From the NCBI RefSeq assembly GCF_905220415.1, contig NC_059550.1:4466501-4530500 (forward strand): a stretch of DNA of 64,000 bases. Reading direction: 5' to 3'. Source of the stretch: Colias croceus (Eukaryota > Arthropoda > Insecta > Lepidoptera > Pieridae). The notes under the pieces are model-generated. The model was given only the letters and a program-made list of their open reading frames with translations, did not search any database and was not told the origin of the DNA. Made by a program: the position numbers and the translations under genes. Positions 45,829 to 58,929 of this stretch are shown here, piece after piece; positions within the stretch are counted from its first letter, which is position 1; each line of letters starts with the position of its first letter.

Positions 45829-47648
45829 GCATAATTAAATAAAGTTACAAATTGAACTGACCCTTACTTAAGCAGTCTGAATTATTATCAAGATATAAGA
45901 TAAATTAATAAGTTATTTCAAAGTGATGGCCAATGATACAAGCCCCACTTAATTTTCTTATTCATAGGTAAGCAATAAGCATCCTTTTTTGTATTTATAA
46001 GTTTAAACAACAATCTATGTGACTTTGTATTCTAGAATGATTGAGATAAGTTATGATGTAATAAATGAATGATTTGTACATGGTTTGTTTTATTTATATC
46101 ATCATATTTTAATAAATGGCTAATTTATTTATTAACAGCATATGCCAAACCATACCATACATAAAACTTAATTCCAAACATATCACTATGTCCATTAATC
46201 TAGGTACCTCTTACATTTTTCTCCCATCTTTCCCATCCCTGACTCAAATCATATACTGGTGTAGAATTTAGGAATAAGTTCAGCAGCTAATGTAATGCTA
46301 TGCAATAATAAACTTTCCTACATAATTCCTCCTTCAGTCATAGCAATTAGTATTCTCAATGATTTTTTGTTCACATGTGCCAATTTATTATTTAATAGCC
46401 CCAGAGGCCCTTTTCTAAAATAATTATTACATGCAAGTAAATCAAATTGTGTTGGATTTTCTTGTCAGATTCAGGCAGGCTTAACTATGCAGCTATGCTC
46501 GACTGTGTTTACCTACACAATATATGAAAATAGCTGATTTGTGCAAGGAGCTTGCATGCAGTAGTGACAGTTAAAGTATAAGGGTGTTTATTCACCAAAG
46601 ATATGCGAGGGATGTGTTTTTAAGAACCAATCATATCGTTGCATTAATTTCACCACGCTCAGCACAGCTCTGTTGTGAACGACTCGGTGGTGCTAGATTT
46701 TTTGCGCATGCAAAACAAGCGACAGATGTGTGCGAAGTATTACCTAGTAGTTCTATAATTTTGAGTAATAGCATAGAGCATTTCAACGCATTCTCACACA
46801 GCTAGATATTCTCGAACGACACATTTCCCTCTTCCCATTTCCTCGTGATGTGATCATACTTAGGGTGCTTTTTCACCAATAATGTACGAGGAATGTGTTT
46901 GTAGTATCGGCTTAAATGTTAAACGCCTTCAAACTAAATGATGAGCTTTTGAGAATAAGTAGTTGTATAAAAGGGAAAGGTATAATTGATAAATAAGAAA
47001 CATGTAACAACAATAAAATTTTATTTTCAATAAACAATATTTCAAATACTTCATTTAGTTAGATATAGGTATTATTTGTATCAAAATTAATAAAAATATA
47101 ACTTCCTACTCATGTTACCTTATAAAACTATTCGCTTACAACTAGGTATTTAACTAAAATATAATATCAAAATACGGCGGTCTTTATTAAAAATCGATTC
47201 CACATTTAGGTACTTGACATTTTACCAAATTTAATTAATTATGGTAAAAAATTGTATGATTGAAGGCTCTTCGTAATAATGGAATTTATTCTGTGTTTTA
47301 ACATTATATATGTTCTGGATATTAACTTATTTTTTATCAGAGCTGCCTTTATGATTTAGTCTTGTTTACCATAATTATTATAAATTTATTTCTTGACCGC
47401 TTTCAATTTGGGATACCTACATTTATGAAACTCACATACATTATTTATTATCCATGCATCAGACCATAACACAATAAAATATACAATGTGTATATAATAA
47501 TAATTAGTCGCCTCTTTTAAAAGTTGATCTGAAATTATTTCAACATAATTTACAAATGGTTTTCATTACATTCACACGGTAAGCTAACATCATACACTAT
47601 GTTGTAATTAAGTACAAACAAAGCAAATTTATTTATTACATCTATTAT
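45829..47648. other. Convergent intergenic region, PPP4R2 to acyl-CoA synthetase
   Basis: AATAAA at 45838-45843, ten bases after the PPP4R2 stop, is a likely poly(A) signal. On the other strand, TTTATT at 47628-47633 is a possible signal for the synthetase. Between them are the paired repeats at 46580 and 46862 and no coding sequence. Confidence 0.6.
46580..46901. repeat. Direct repeat pair of about 40 bp
   Basis: AGGGTGTTTATTCACCAAAG followed by ATATGCGAGGGATGTGTTT at 46580 recurs as AGGGTGCTTTTTCACCAATA and ATGTACGAGGAATGTGTTT at 46863. This could be the border of a decayed mobile element. Confidence 0.5.
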
Positions 47649-50600
47649 CTATTTTTTTCTTCCTAAAACTTTCAGTTCATTCCTCATAATTTTGCCGGCT
47701 GCGTTTCGCGGTATTGCGTCTAGAAACGCGACGCCGCCCTCTAAGTGTTTGTATTTGGTCAGTTTATTAGCGACTATGTCGTAAACTTGTTTCTCTGTTA
47801 GTTTATGGTTCGGTTTCAGAACGACGAACGCTTTGGGCACTTCTCCCGCCAACGCGTCGGGCATGCCGACTACAGCGACGTCTGCCACTTCTGGTTGTTC
47901 CATTATGATACTCTCGATTTCAGTCGGCGAGACCTATAAAAATAAATTTTAAGTTTTGAAACTACAATCCTGTTTAGAAAATATATAAATACTAGCTTTC
48001 CACCCGCAGCTTCGCCCGCGCAGTCTAAGAAAAACCCGTAATTATAGTAGTATAGTTCCCGTTCCCGTGGGATTTCCGGGATTAAACTTATCCTATTTCC
48101 CGGGGTAAAAAGTAGCCTATGTCCTTTCTCGGGTACCAAAATATCTCTATACCAAATTTCATGCAAATTGGTTCAGTAGTTAAGGCGTGATTGAGTAACA
48201 GACAGACAGACAGACAGAGTTACTTTCGCATTTATAATATTAGTATGGATAATAAATATAAATTTTCACATGTCACTTATTTTATGTAGTCAATTCGATA
48301 AAAAATCGGGGATGAGTTCAATAGACACTGTTATTTTCTTAAATATTCAATATTTTTGAAGTGAAACTACTTAAGGCGCGTTGAGAGAAAAATTTCAAGG
48401 ACGTGTCAATATGGCAATACCGTTACATATATCATTTGAATCTTGCCAAAGAAGTTTCACTTCTGATATGTGTGCTCGGCAGACACGCTTATTTGATTTT
48501 TTACAGTACGAATATTATGTAACAAAATGTAATTCATATTTACCTGGTTTCCTTTAACTTTGATGAGTTCCTTAGTCCTATCAACGATAAAGAAATAATG
48601 ATCCTTGTCGTAGAACGCAACATCACCAGTATGGAGCCACCCGTCGCTGTCCACTGTTTCTTTTGTTGCTTTCTCGTTGTTCCAGTAACCTTTCATTACC
48701 TGTAATGTAATTTTTTTTATTATAATAAAATATAAGCGTAAGAATTAAATATTTAGAAATAAAGTTGCTCAGAGCGGATTTAAACAAAATAAATTTTTCT
48801 GTAATGGCAATTTAAATGTAAATGTTTTTGTTGGTGTTTTTTTTTTTTTTACAAAAAAAAGAAACAATATTAACTAGAAATTAAATTAAATCAAATATGT
48901 TTAATTGCTCGTATATGGTAATTTACAATATTTATCTCACATATACTGCCATTTTAAATGGCGTGCAAATTTCTTACAAATTAAATTAAGTTTACATTAA
49001 ATGAGCATACTTAAAATAATTCTATTTTAAAAAACACCATTATTATTTTCCTAGCATTTTTTTAACTGTAACTATATTTTTTAGGTAAAATTTTTCCCTA
49101 TGGTAAATGAAACCTCACCTGTGGTCCCTTCAACCACAACTCCCCAGACTCATGTGGCCCCAGGGCCTCTCCCGTAGCGAGCGATACGATCCGCGCCTGT
49201 GTGGACGGCACGAGTTGGCCCACTGAGCCAATCTTATCGTACGGATATATGTATGGGGTTAGCAACGTTACGGGGGAACTTTCTGTCATACCGTAACCTG
49301 GAAATTATAATTAAAAATTAGTATATAAATCTACACTTATATTATAAAGAGGAAAACTTTGTTTGTTTGTTTGATTGTAATGAATAGGCTCATAAACTAA
49401 TGGACCGATTTTAAAAATTCTTTCACCATTCCAAAGCTACATTATCCACGAGTAAGATTGGCTATCCAGGAAATCCCACGGCAACTAGGCGGGTTTTTCT
49501 TTGAAAACGCGGGCGAAGCCGCAGGCGGAAAGCTAGTAGTGTCATATAGTGAATAGGAGCTAGATTTTTTAAGTGCACTTAATTGATGTTTAGAGCATTT
49601 TATACATCAGAGAATATTAAAAAAATATTAAGTACATGTTTTATAGGTCGAAATGTTAAATATATATTACTAGCTGCCTCGGCAGATACTGTTCTGCCCT
49701 ATTGACCCTTTACCGTGTTTTCTCTCCTCAATAACAGCTTTCCTTGGGTTTTACCAAAAATTTTAAAGAAAATAGCCAAATTGGTCCAGCCGTTATTGTA
49801 TTTTACGCTAATAAGACTACAAATAGAGAAATCAATACCTTGCAACAACTTAATCTGTTCCTTAGTTTTCTCGCATTTAAGTAGGAATTTCTCTAGCATG
49901 CTGTCCGTAGTGGGAGCAGCTCCTACCATTATGGTTTCTATGGATTGCAAATATTCCTTCTTCACAGCTGGATGTGTTGCCAAAAAGGCTAATAGTGATG
50001 GCACTACGAATAACGTCGTTGGTTTATATTCTACTAAACACTTGATGTAGTCATCTGGTGTGAATCTGAAAGAAAAATACATATTACGTTAAATACTAGG
50101 TACATTGCAATACTAAAGTATATTTTGCACACAGCTTCGATTACTACTAATTTATTTATCTATTTAAATTACTTATTCGATATTGAAACGTTTAATTTTA
50201 AGATTCATAAAATTCGTGCTTCAAGGCTTCATAGATAATAATTTGCTGAAATCTTAGTAAAAATGATATACATATTAAGAAAATAGAAATAAATGATAGA
50301 AATTAAAATAAAATAAGACTGTTCTCTCTATAGTTAATAGTAATAATTTATTTAATAGTGAAAACAGTCTTAATTTATTTTAATTCTAAAAAATCTTTAT
50401 ACAGCTTTTTTCTAAAAATCGGTTAATTGATTGATTGAGAGTCTCAGTACAATATTATATGAGTCTCATAAAATCAACAAAAATACGTATTTGTAAATTT
50501 AATGGAAAACAGTTTTATTCTCTTCATTTAACGTGTCTTTACGCTGTGTTACAAATTCGCTAAGATGTGAATTGTATTTGAAATATGAACAATAGAAATC

Positions 50601-53600
50601 AAAGATCGACATCCGCGCATTGATTTTGTTTTGTAATCAATTCTGTGAACTGCACCTAGTTCATTTTCATCGTAATAAATTACAGAAATACTAAATAAAC
50701 ATATTATTAGCATACAGACTACGTATTAGCTCAATAAAGATAACGTTTTATTAAACCATTTTACAAAAATAGTATTGATATGTCATTTTATTGTTATTTC
50801 ATGTAACAATAAATAAAATTAAATACCTATAAAGTTTGGTAATATCGGAAACTATTTCAGTTATATCTACACTACAAAGAAGATTTGCATATTTAGGCAA
50901 TGCGATAAAATAAATTTATAAAGATAAGAAAAAATTCGATCACGAGGCGGGATTCGAACCGCGTCCACGACGCCAATCCGGGGCGGACGCTTGCCCAAAA
51001 GCTTGCTTTTCTTTTATATTTTATAAAGCATTTGAATGCCGTAAAACCAAATATCAAATTCAATGCGATAATTTCCTATAATAGTTTTAATTTACTTACT
51101 TAGGTATAGATACAATGTGGTATCCTAGAACTAGGTTATAGTTCAAAATACCGTTAAAACCATAGATATGGAAGAACGGTGGAACTGTTAAGATACAATC
51201 TCCTTTACCTGAAAATATGATTTATGTATTAATTTTTCGAATAATTAACATTTTTACAATTGTATTATTTATATTTTGAGGATTCTGGTGTTTTGTTGAC
51301 AAATTGATGAGTTTCAAACACATCAATGACGTTGCAAAAACCGATGTACCATGAACTTAAGAACGTATGCAAAATATCATAATTTGTCAGTAATAAGTAG
51401 GTACCTAACTCTAGAATCAACGATCATAACAATGACATAATATAGTCTACCACTAATCCGAGCTCCAAAAAAAATATAATAAAATGTATTACCTTTCTCC
51501 CCATCATACTTCATAAACTTAGCGACTTGTACTTGCTTCAAGTTGCTAACCAGGTTCTTATGTGTGAGCATCACACCCTTTGGCAGGCCAGTAGTTCCAC
51601 TAGAATATGGTATTAAGCATACGTCATCTGCATTCACTGTTGGAAGGTCTGCTTCGTGATCCGCCATTAATAGAGAACGGAGGCCATATACACCTGAAAA
51701 AAATAATTATAATAATTAAATTTAATACCCTAGTATTTAAATGGTCTGAATTATGACTAGGATTCATATAAATGAATCCTTTAGCTTATACAAGCGACTT
51801 CATCGTAAATGTTCTTTATTCTCGTTGGTCATATCGTGAGCGAATAGCATACAACCATAAGTCATAACTATCATATTATGAAATAGTTCCCCACTTTAAA
51901 AAAAATGTGTGCGTGTACTAGTGTGCACACGTAAGAATGAAACTTCTTTATGACCTTATTTTTCAAAAAATAATTTATTATATGCAACTTTACAGAAATA
52001 CGTCGAATCACGCGTGGTAGGGATAAGAAAAAGATGGCGCGTAACGGAAAAATGTCACGCGTAACGAAAAAATGTTACACTAAATTTTTTTCCAATCCCG
52101 ATAAAAAAGTTTCACTTCAAAAATATAAGGAAAGGATAGCATGTTAATTAAGTTTTAAGATATTAAAACTATAAGTAAGGGAAAAGTATCCTTAGTCCTT
52201 ACCTTTAGTTTTATCATCCTCTCCACCCACCCAGATTGTGCCTTTGTAATCTTTGAGAGCCTTGCTAACTTCTAGCGCGACAGGCATGAACATTTCTATC
52301 GTAGCGATCGCCTTCACATTGCAATCCATGAATTGGCGACGAACTTCATCTGTATGAAAAAGAAATAAGTACTGAATAGAAAGTTAAAATAATATGTAAG
52401 GAAGGAAGCTATTCTTATGTCATCGGGTCTTATCTAGATTATAAAGAGATTATATTTAAATAATTCTAAATATAGAAGTACCTATTCAACTAGAATCTAG
52501 ATATTTATTTTTTTGTATAATAAATAAGTACTTATACCATTTTAAAGCAAGTTACCTAGGTATATCCAATTAAAAGATTTAAGTGCATTGTTTTCCCCAT
52601 AACCCATTATTAAAAACGTTAAACATGCGTTTAACATTGTTCAGTGTACACAGATTAATTCTGTGGAACCTATCTTTACTTATGGCTTTAAAATTGCTGA
52701 CTAATTCCGACCTTTGAACATGCCGTCGGATCAACGAGCTCACATTGTTATAAATGTTTATAGAACTAATTATATAAAAATTACCCACTCCGTGCTACCT
52801 ATTATCCGGTCTGTGTGTTTGCACTTTGTCCCCACACTCCGTATCGTCTCTACCCATAGAACTACATATTGTATATATATTCAATTAACTTTTGCAAATT
52901 GAAATGTAATTAAATTTACACCCAAGTGTTAGGCTATTAGATGATTCGAACATTAGCCACAAACTCGCACTAGTCTACGCTTTCGTTTACCTTACAATCT
53001 CGTACAAGCATCTTGTTTTTACTCACCAGGAGTGTACAATGGGTTAGCAAAAGTAACCACCAAGCCGGCTCTCATAGCACCATGTATAAGCACTACAAAC
53101 TCCGGTATGTTGGGTAGGATGAGACCGATTCGTTCTCCAGACGCCATCTTCAAATGGCCGGCGAGAGCGTTCGCACATCGCTCTATCATCAGCCTCATCA
53201 TCCCATATTCGTAAGAGCGGCCTGATGCACCGCAAGTCTGAAGAAAAAAGTTATATTTGTTTACTGTGAAATAAGGATTTTCTCATAGAACGAGTGTATA
53301 AATAATTAAAACTAAAAAGTGAACACCTTTTATGTATTAAGTACATAGAAACTGGTAACATAATTTATCTTTTGTAGTTTGCATTCTTAAACATATTTCC
53401 TTCAACCATATTTAGCACAAAAAATAAACAGGTCATGAGACAGATTAATAATATACGAGTACCTATAATATGGAGTTAGCAAGATGTAAGGCATTAGGTG
53501 CGGAATTCATTTAAAACAACGACATCTTACGGCTTTTATCATATATGGTGGTGCTAGTAAACTGTATAATGTGTAGTGGCATTGAAGGTAAAATTGATTG

Positions 53601-56397
53601 ATTAAAATTAGCCATAAACGTTTAAATGTTGCGCATAAATTGCACGGTTTTAAATGTAAATCGTTTATTAACGTGCGTATAACTTACTCTCTATTGGATT
53701 TGTAGCAGTTTATTGTAAGAATTTTTAAAAGTTATGTTCGTTAAAGTTGAATTATCTTCATTTTATTTAAATAATGTCGTTCATTAAAGCAGTCAATATT
53801 TTACAAATATAAATAATTAACTAGTTTTAAAGATGTTCTAGTATTTTTCAAAGATAGCGTAGGACCTATTTTTTAAAGATCTTATCTACCTATAGTTCAG
53901 GATACATCGCCCATTTTTGCAAGTGACTACTATCAAGCTAATTTTCCGTTTGTAGCTTTATTTTGATGAGACGCCCAATAATTTCGTGTACGTGTTCGTT
54001 TCGTGTAGTCTCGATTGTGGTAGCTAACAGAGATAACAAGGATAAAAAATTTTGATTTGATGGTTCTCAAATATTTATTACTAACTGAATTTTATTTTTC
54101 GTTCAATCTCAAGATAATTACCTAAATTATTCGAAAAAATATTTGTCCTACAAAATCTATGGTTGGTTCAAAGAGTCCCCCTTTCCAAAGTGTATCGATA
54201 ACGAGGTCATCATAAATGATTACTAACAAGCTGATTTTTTTGTTTTCACTTAGTTAATGTTTATATAATTCAACAGACATATTGTCCTACAAATTGCGTA
54301 ATAAATATTGGAGAACCATCAAATCAAAAAAAATTATCCTTGTTATCTCTGTTAGCTACCACAATCGAGAGTTTCGTACACGAAATTATTCGGTGTCTCA
54401 TCAAAATAAAGCTACAAACGGAAAATCAGCTTGATAGTAGTCACTTGCAAAAATGGGCGATGTATCCTGAACTACTACGAGTGCTTACATATTTTACCAA
54501 AAATGAACTAAAGAGACAATTAAAAAAATATATATTAAGTTGTGCTTATTTCCTAAGGTCTATTCATCATTCCTAAGGTATCCTTTTATGAAAGTCGTCT
54601 GTAGGTATGATATTAGTTAAGTACAGCCTTTAAATGCAGTTTGTTACAAAAAGTAGCTGCGATCAAAGTCCAAGCTTGAGCAAGTCTAGTCACAAATAAT
54701 ACTAGAACCAGTTAGCTCAATCTTGGTATGAACTACATTTAGTTTTCAACTATTTCACGATCATTCATATACTTAGTTTGACTAGTAGTAACGCCTAGTA
54801 ACCTAACTGTAGAGATAATGAATGATAACATAAAGATTACAGGACTACTGACGAGGTAAGTATTTGTATTTCGCCTTAACACACGTGCACAGTTTATTGT
54901 CAAGAACTTGCGTAACTTATCAATGATCACGATTTTACTATTTAAAATATGAGACTGTTTAATTTAATCGAATAGAGATATCTACGCGATTATAGATCTA
55001 ATTCAAATTGGTATAAGATATCTATCTTACGCAGTACGCTCTATAATTAATGAACTTTTTAGGCAAAGGTTTTGGTAGCTGAAGTCTGAGAATACCTTTA
55101 CAGCTATCTATTTAGTAATTTTTTTTAATATAGTGTGTAGTGTGTACGCATAGACAAAAAGGACACCTTATATTTTTGTTTTTTAATGATTATGCAGACT
55201 TTTTTGTAAAATAAATATCTATTAATCATATATTTTATAATATTTACTAGTGTAGAAATGACCGCTGCTGCCGACCGGTATATTAATAAAGTAAACATAC
55301 TTTACCTACTCATCAGTCATCATCAATTAAGAATCGGTCATTATTTAATTACTTATTGATTACAAAATATATGTCATAGATTGATAACAAGATGCTTAGA
55401 ATTTCCTCTCAAAATGATGTTCTCAGTTGTGTCTCGAATTTAATAAAAACCTTTTATAGGAAAAGAGTTTAATTTTTACCAATTGTAAATGTTATAGAAT
55501 TCTGATCTTTGGATAGATGTTAATCAATTTCAAAATATTAAATATATATAATATATTTTACGTCATATAAATAAACAACCGCAAGCACGCACGTATTTCG
55601 AACTCGCAAGACTTTTGGCACATGAAATCGATGAAGACGGCACCATTGAAGTTTATTTATAAACAAGTTTCAAAGATCAAAGTTTACCCTTTCTTTTAAA
55701 TCGTCAATATACACTTTCCTAAACTAATGTTGGCATGGGTGCATTATTGTAATCATGTAATGAAATAATCGTCATTCACTCGTTTTGTTTTAGACTCAAA
55801 GTTCAATATAAAGTATTTTTAATTCATAAGATTCCCTACCTACACAACACGCGCGTTGAAATAGACATGGTATTTTGAACTTTGTACTGTCAGCACTCAG
55901 CAACCAATAGCACAAAACAATTAATATAATTTTTACTGTTTTTTTTTTTTTTTGGAAACATCAACTTGCTTACTGTATATTCAATATTTTACACTTCAAA
56001 ATTAAATATACTAAACGTTACCTATAAAGATTAATTGATATTGATACTAAATTTTAAATGGTATCTAACAATGGTATAATAAATAATATTATTTAAAAGT
56101 AATTATAACATACATCACGCAAACGAAGTAATTTTTACTCACCACGCAAGGCATGTCCGGCCATAGTTCAAAATCCCTAAAAACAAATTCCGGCAAGGTT
56201 TCATTACCCACTTCAATATCTCCATACAGAGAAGTTAAAACATTATTTTTCAAAGCAGGTGCAGTCTGTGTAGCCAAACACCTTGATAAATTGTTCACTA
56301 CATTATTGGTTTTAATATGGCAACTATCATTTTGGGCGGTTAAATTTTTTAGGATTTGGCGCGCAATTTTCCCGCGCAAAATTTTCAAAGAAGACAT
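47649..56397 (-). CDS. Acyl-CoA synthetase (ANL superfamily), probably mitochondrial
   Basis: Nine exons on the minus strand: 56143-56397, 53027-53237, 52203-52349, 51493-51693, 51100-51208, 49839-50065, 49119-49297, 48544-48699 and 47649-47933. All junctions are in frame and give 589 residues. The enzyme activates a carboxylic acid with ATP to an acyl-adenylate, then to acyl-CoA. Motifs: phosphate-binding YSSGTTGLPKG (about 234-244), GYGMTE (384-389), TGD (467-469) and the hinge region DRTKELIKVKG, and the C-terminal lysine in PRNAAGKI (about 576). The first 45 residues (MSSLKILRGKIARQILKNL) are basic and amphipathic, which suggests mitochondrial import. The C-terminus LGRKK lacks a peroxisomal SKL-type signal, unlike luciferase-type relatives. 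It resembles 4-coumarate-CoA-ligase-like insect enzymes and may be the homologue of fly pudgy; the substrate cannot be told. Start chosen at the first ATG in the exon. Confidence 0.92.
47992..48249 (-). mobile_element. Helitron-like copy in synthetase intron 8
   Basis: CTAGCTTTCCACCCGCAGCT at the left and TATAATATTAGTATGGA at the right, A before and T after. A GACA microsatellite (GACAGACAGACAGACAGA) lies near the right end. Confidence 0.75.
48372..48487 (+). repeat. Dispersed repeat with AAGAAGTTTCACTTCTG, copy 2
   Basis: Same family as 32745-32862, with GGCGCGTTGAGAG at the start and AAGTTTCACTTCTGATATGT near the end. Confidence 0.55.
49330..49536 (+). mobile_element. Helitron-like copy in synthetase intron 6
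   Basis: TCTACACTTATATTATAAAG to GGCGGAAAGCTAG, between A and T. It is very close to copy 1 at 170-389. Confidence 0.75.
49670..49826 (-). mobile_element. Helitron-like fragment adjoining synthetase exon 6
   Basis: Starts CTAGCTGCCTCGGCAGATAC and keeps the AAATTGGTCCAGCCGTTATT core typical of the family. Its right end, about 12 bp before the exon donor at 49838, is not clean. Confidence 0.5.
51895..52120. repeat. Unclassified repeat-like stretch in synthetase intron 3
   Basis: Contains GTGTGCACACG, GAATGAAACTTCTTTATG and, reversed, AAAAAGTTTCACTTCA, plus two CACGCGTAACG-like units (GGCGCGTAACGGAAAAATG and CACGCGTAACGAAAAAATG). The arms face each other, which suggests a small foldback element. 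Confidence 0.4.
53895..54472. mobile_element. TA-flanked foldback element, 578 bp
   Basis: The left arm from GTTCAGGATACATCGCCC (53895) and the right arm ending GGGCGATGTATCCTGAAC (54472) are inverted copies. Identity is unbroken over the outer 45 bp or so and continues with small differences for about 180 bp around a roughly 220-bp middle. TA flanks both ends, as for Tc1/mariner-type insertions. There is no transposase frame. It lies in synthetase intron 1. Confidence 0.85.
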
Positions 56398-57169
56398 TTC
56401 GCGGTGTATGTTTTCCCGCGAAGAAACAACGCGTGAATGTTGCTGGCTATAATGTTGGCGCGTGAGTTGGACTACGACGACTGACGTCTGCCTCTCACAG
56501 GGCAAGGTCCACTTTACTATTTTATTACTATTTAAATAAATGCATCATGTAGTGCCGACTGTTATTGTTTTCATTTTGTCCTCTGATAACAGGTGTATGA
56601 GACATCTTCTTATCTTATATCTTATCAACATACAAAAATATCTTTCATAGAATTATGAATTATATACCTACGTTATAAAGCCATTTAAATTAATTACATA
56701 TAAAAGAGAGAATAGGTACATAATATCAACATTGTAATTCCTGTCCCAATACGAAAATGGAGACATCGAATTACATTGGGACTTTGAACACACACACAAA
56801 TCTGATACTACTTGTGTACATTTGTATCATTTTATACCACCCTACAATCTACATATTTTTCAAACTCATTCTTAGGTATTTTAATTATATAATTTAATAT
56901 ATTTTTTAATTTAATTATACATATTTAATTTATAAGCGGTGTTGTGCTAGATAAATTGAATTGCATTAAAAGAACAAATCGTTAATATAAAACAAGTAGT
57001 CATGCAATAACTAGGGCTAGTAATAATCAATCATTTTAAGGTCATCCAACAGCTTTATCATCTAATCATCATAATTGCTCGTAGTTTATTGTTATCTCAG
57101 CATATTAATTAATATAACACTCAATGAATGAGTCTTATTAGTAAATAATGCTATTTTAATAAGACTTAC

Positions 57170-57200
57170 CTAACTGTCGAAGTCGCAAGTTGATTGCAAT
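57170..57200 (-). other. Candidate 31-nt leader exon of the synthetase
   Basis: On the minus strand, AATTTTTCAG precedes and a perfect GTAAGT follows a 31-nt block beginning ATTGCAATCAACTTGCGACT. It has no in-frame ATG. It could be a small untranslated exon spliced to the first coding exon of the synthetase. Supported by splice-site shape only. Confidence 0.3.
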
Positions 57201-57823
57201 CTGAAAAATTACAAAAATATTAAGAATAGTGTTAATATTAATAATTGTATTTGATAACAAAATAATTACTAACCTGTCTTTTCGCCTAGTTTTAACAACA
57301 ACAAATAAACTAAAATTAACAACTCTAAATTATTTTGTACCTAAAATAATGTATGTACTTATGCTTATATAATAAGGAATATAAAAATGATTGAATAATA
57401 ACAATAGCTTTTTATTTCATCCAATTAATTTATATTTTATTCCATTACCCGTTATATCTATACTATTAAATAAATTTGTACATAATTCTTTAAAATTTTA
57501 CATACACAAAATGTCACTTGCCACCCATATCACAAGATAAATTAACAACAAAAAAAACATATAAAACCTTTGTTTCAAAGTTCAACGCATAGTTTATTAG
57601 TGCATCCAATACAATCATTGCTTCATTAAGACCGTTTACTCAGTCAATGCTAAACGACGTATTTGAATGCACTTTGTCATTTACAATAACATAACAAAAT
57701 ATAGAACAACAATACCTATACTTTTCATTTAAACTCTTCACCAAAACTGTCCACAGCGAAAAATCATACATATATTATTATACTATAGGTCCTTGATGTT
57801 ACTATAAATAAATATAACATAAA

Positions 57824-58293
57824 TCTATACATATAATAAATCTGTAGAAGGGTCAATTCTGTACATTGAAAATATTGAAAAAATAAATACCAGTTGGTGT
57901 TACTGGATCAATACCAAACCCAAATATGTGATTAAAAAAAATTTTGTCTGTCTGTCTGTCTGTCTGTATGTGAAGGCATCACGTGAAAACTAACGGTTCG
58001 ATTTCGATGAAACTTGGTATAATTATACCTTATTATCCTGGGCGTAAAATAGGATACTTTTTATCCTGGAAAAATACGTAGAAAAAAAATTATCTTAATT
58101 TTTCAGTTTTATCCATACACGTTGTTCTGTAGAACCGCGAACACATGTTGCGTATTATTATAAGCCTAGCCGTATTTGGGTCCAATAGATATTTATAAGA
58201 TGTCATTGTCAGAATTAGGTACTCAAAATGGAGAAATTAACCATCCACGCGAAGACCGACATCCGCGCGGACGGAGTCGCGGGCGGAAGCTAG
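57824..58293 (+). mobile_element. Longer Helitron-like copy
   Basis: From TCTATACATATAATAAATCT to GTCGCGGGCGGAAGCTAG, after A and before T. Contains a CTGTCTGTCTGTCTGTCTG run and AAAACTAACGGTTCGATTT. Ends are like the short copies but the body differs. Confidence 0.65.
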
Positions 58294-58929
58294 TTTATAA
58301 ATAAAAAAGGTCTTAATTAAATATTTTATACAAAAATGTGAATATATGGCAGTGATGTGATCCTTAGACAATTAACATGAATAAGGAACAGAAATAAATA
58401 TCATATTGTACTTGTTAAGCAAATAAATTCTTTCTTACATTTTTTACAAGATAATTGTATACACATTATATAATATTTATATTTACTACAACATATTTTA
58501 TTTTTAAGAACGATCTATAACAAATATAGGTATTTCTTTAAAAAATCAACAGAGAATCATTGACTATTAAGCATCAACAATTAATTTTAAACTACGTTAT
58601 ATAATAATAAAGCATCGTATCTTATTGTGACTTTAGAAAAATACTTTTCATATTATAATGTTTTGTAACTTAGCAATAGCTATGTTTTAAAGGCATTAAA
58701 CAAATTGCTTCATAACAAATAATGCTTTACAACTGGAATACAATCTTGAAGATGAACTATAGCCAAATCCAAGATTAAATATCAGGAAGACAAATTTTTC
58801 ATCCACATCCACAAAATTAAAAAATACATTCCAAATATAATTAAGAAAAAAATCACAAAATAAAAAATTAAGAATCTTGCCACCTATAGTTCACTTTCAA
58901 AACCCCATAATTCTATTATCCGCGATCAA

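Larger units (their letters stand above)
56398..58929. other. Spacer between synthetase and ABCB10 genes
   Basis: Synthetase leader and promoter on the left, ABCB10 3' UTR on the right (both genes minus strand). It holds a candidate non-coding exon (57170-57200) and a Helitron-like copy (57824-58293). TATCTTATATCTTATC (GATA-type sites) is at about 56613-56628. No other gene was seen. Confidence 0.55.

Noticed and set aside
50941..50996. tRNA-like stretch on the minus strand (GGTTCGAATCCCGCCTCGTG)
   Set aside because: It has a T-loop-like GGTTCGAATCC, but the stem does not pair well, and no D-arm or acceptor stem was found. Probably a decayed tRNA-derived repeat.
54340..54576. 78-codon open frame
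   Set aside because: It overlaps one arm of the foldback element, begins without an ATG context and has no domain match.
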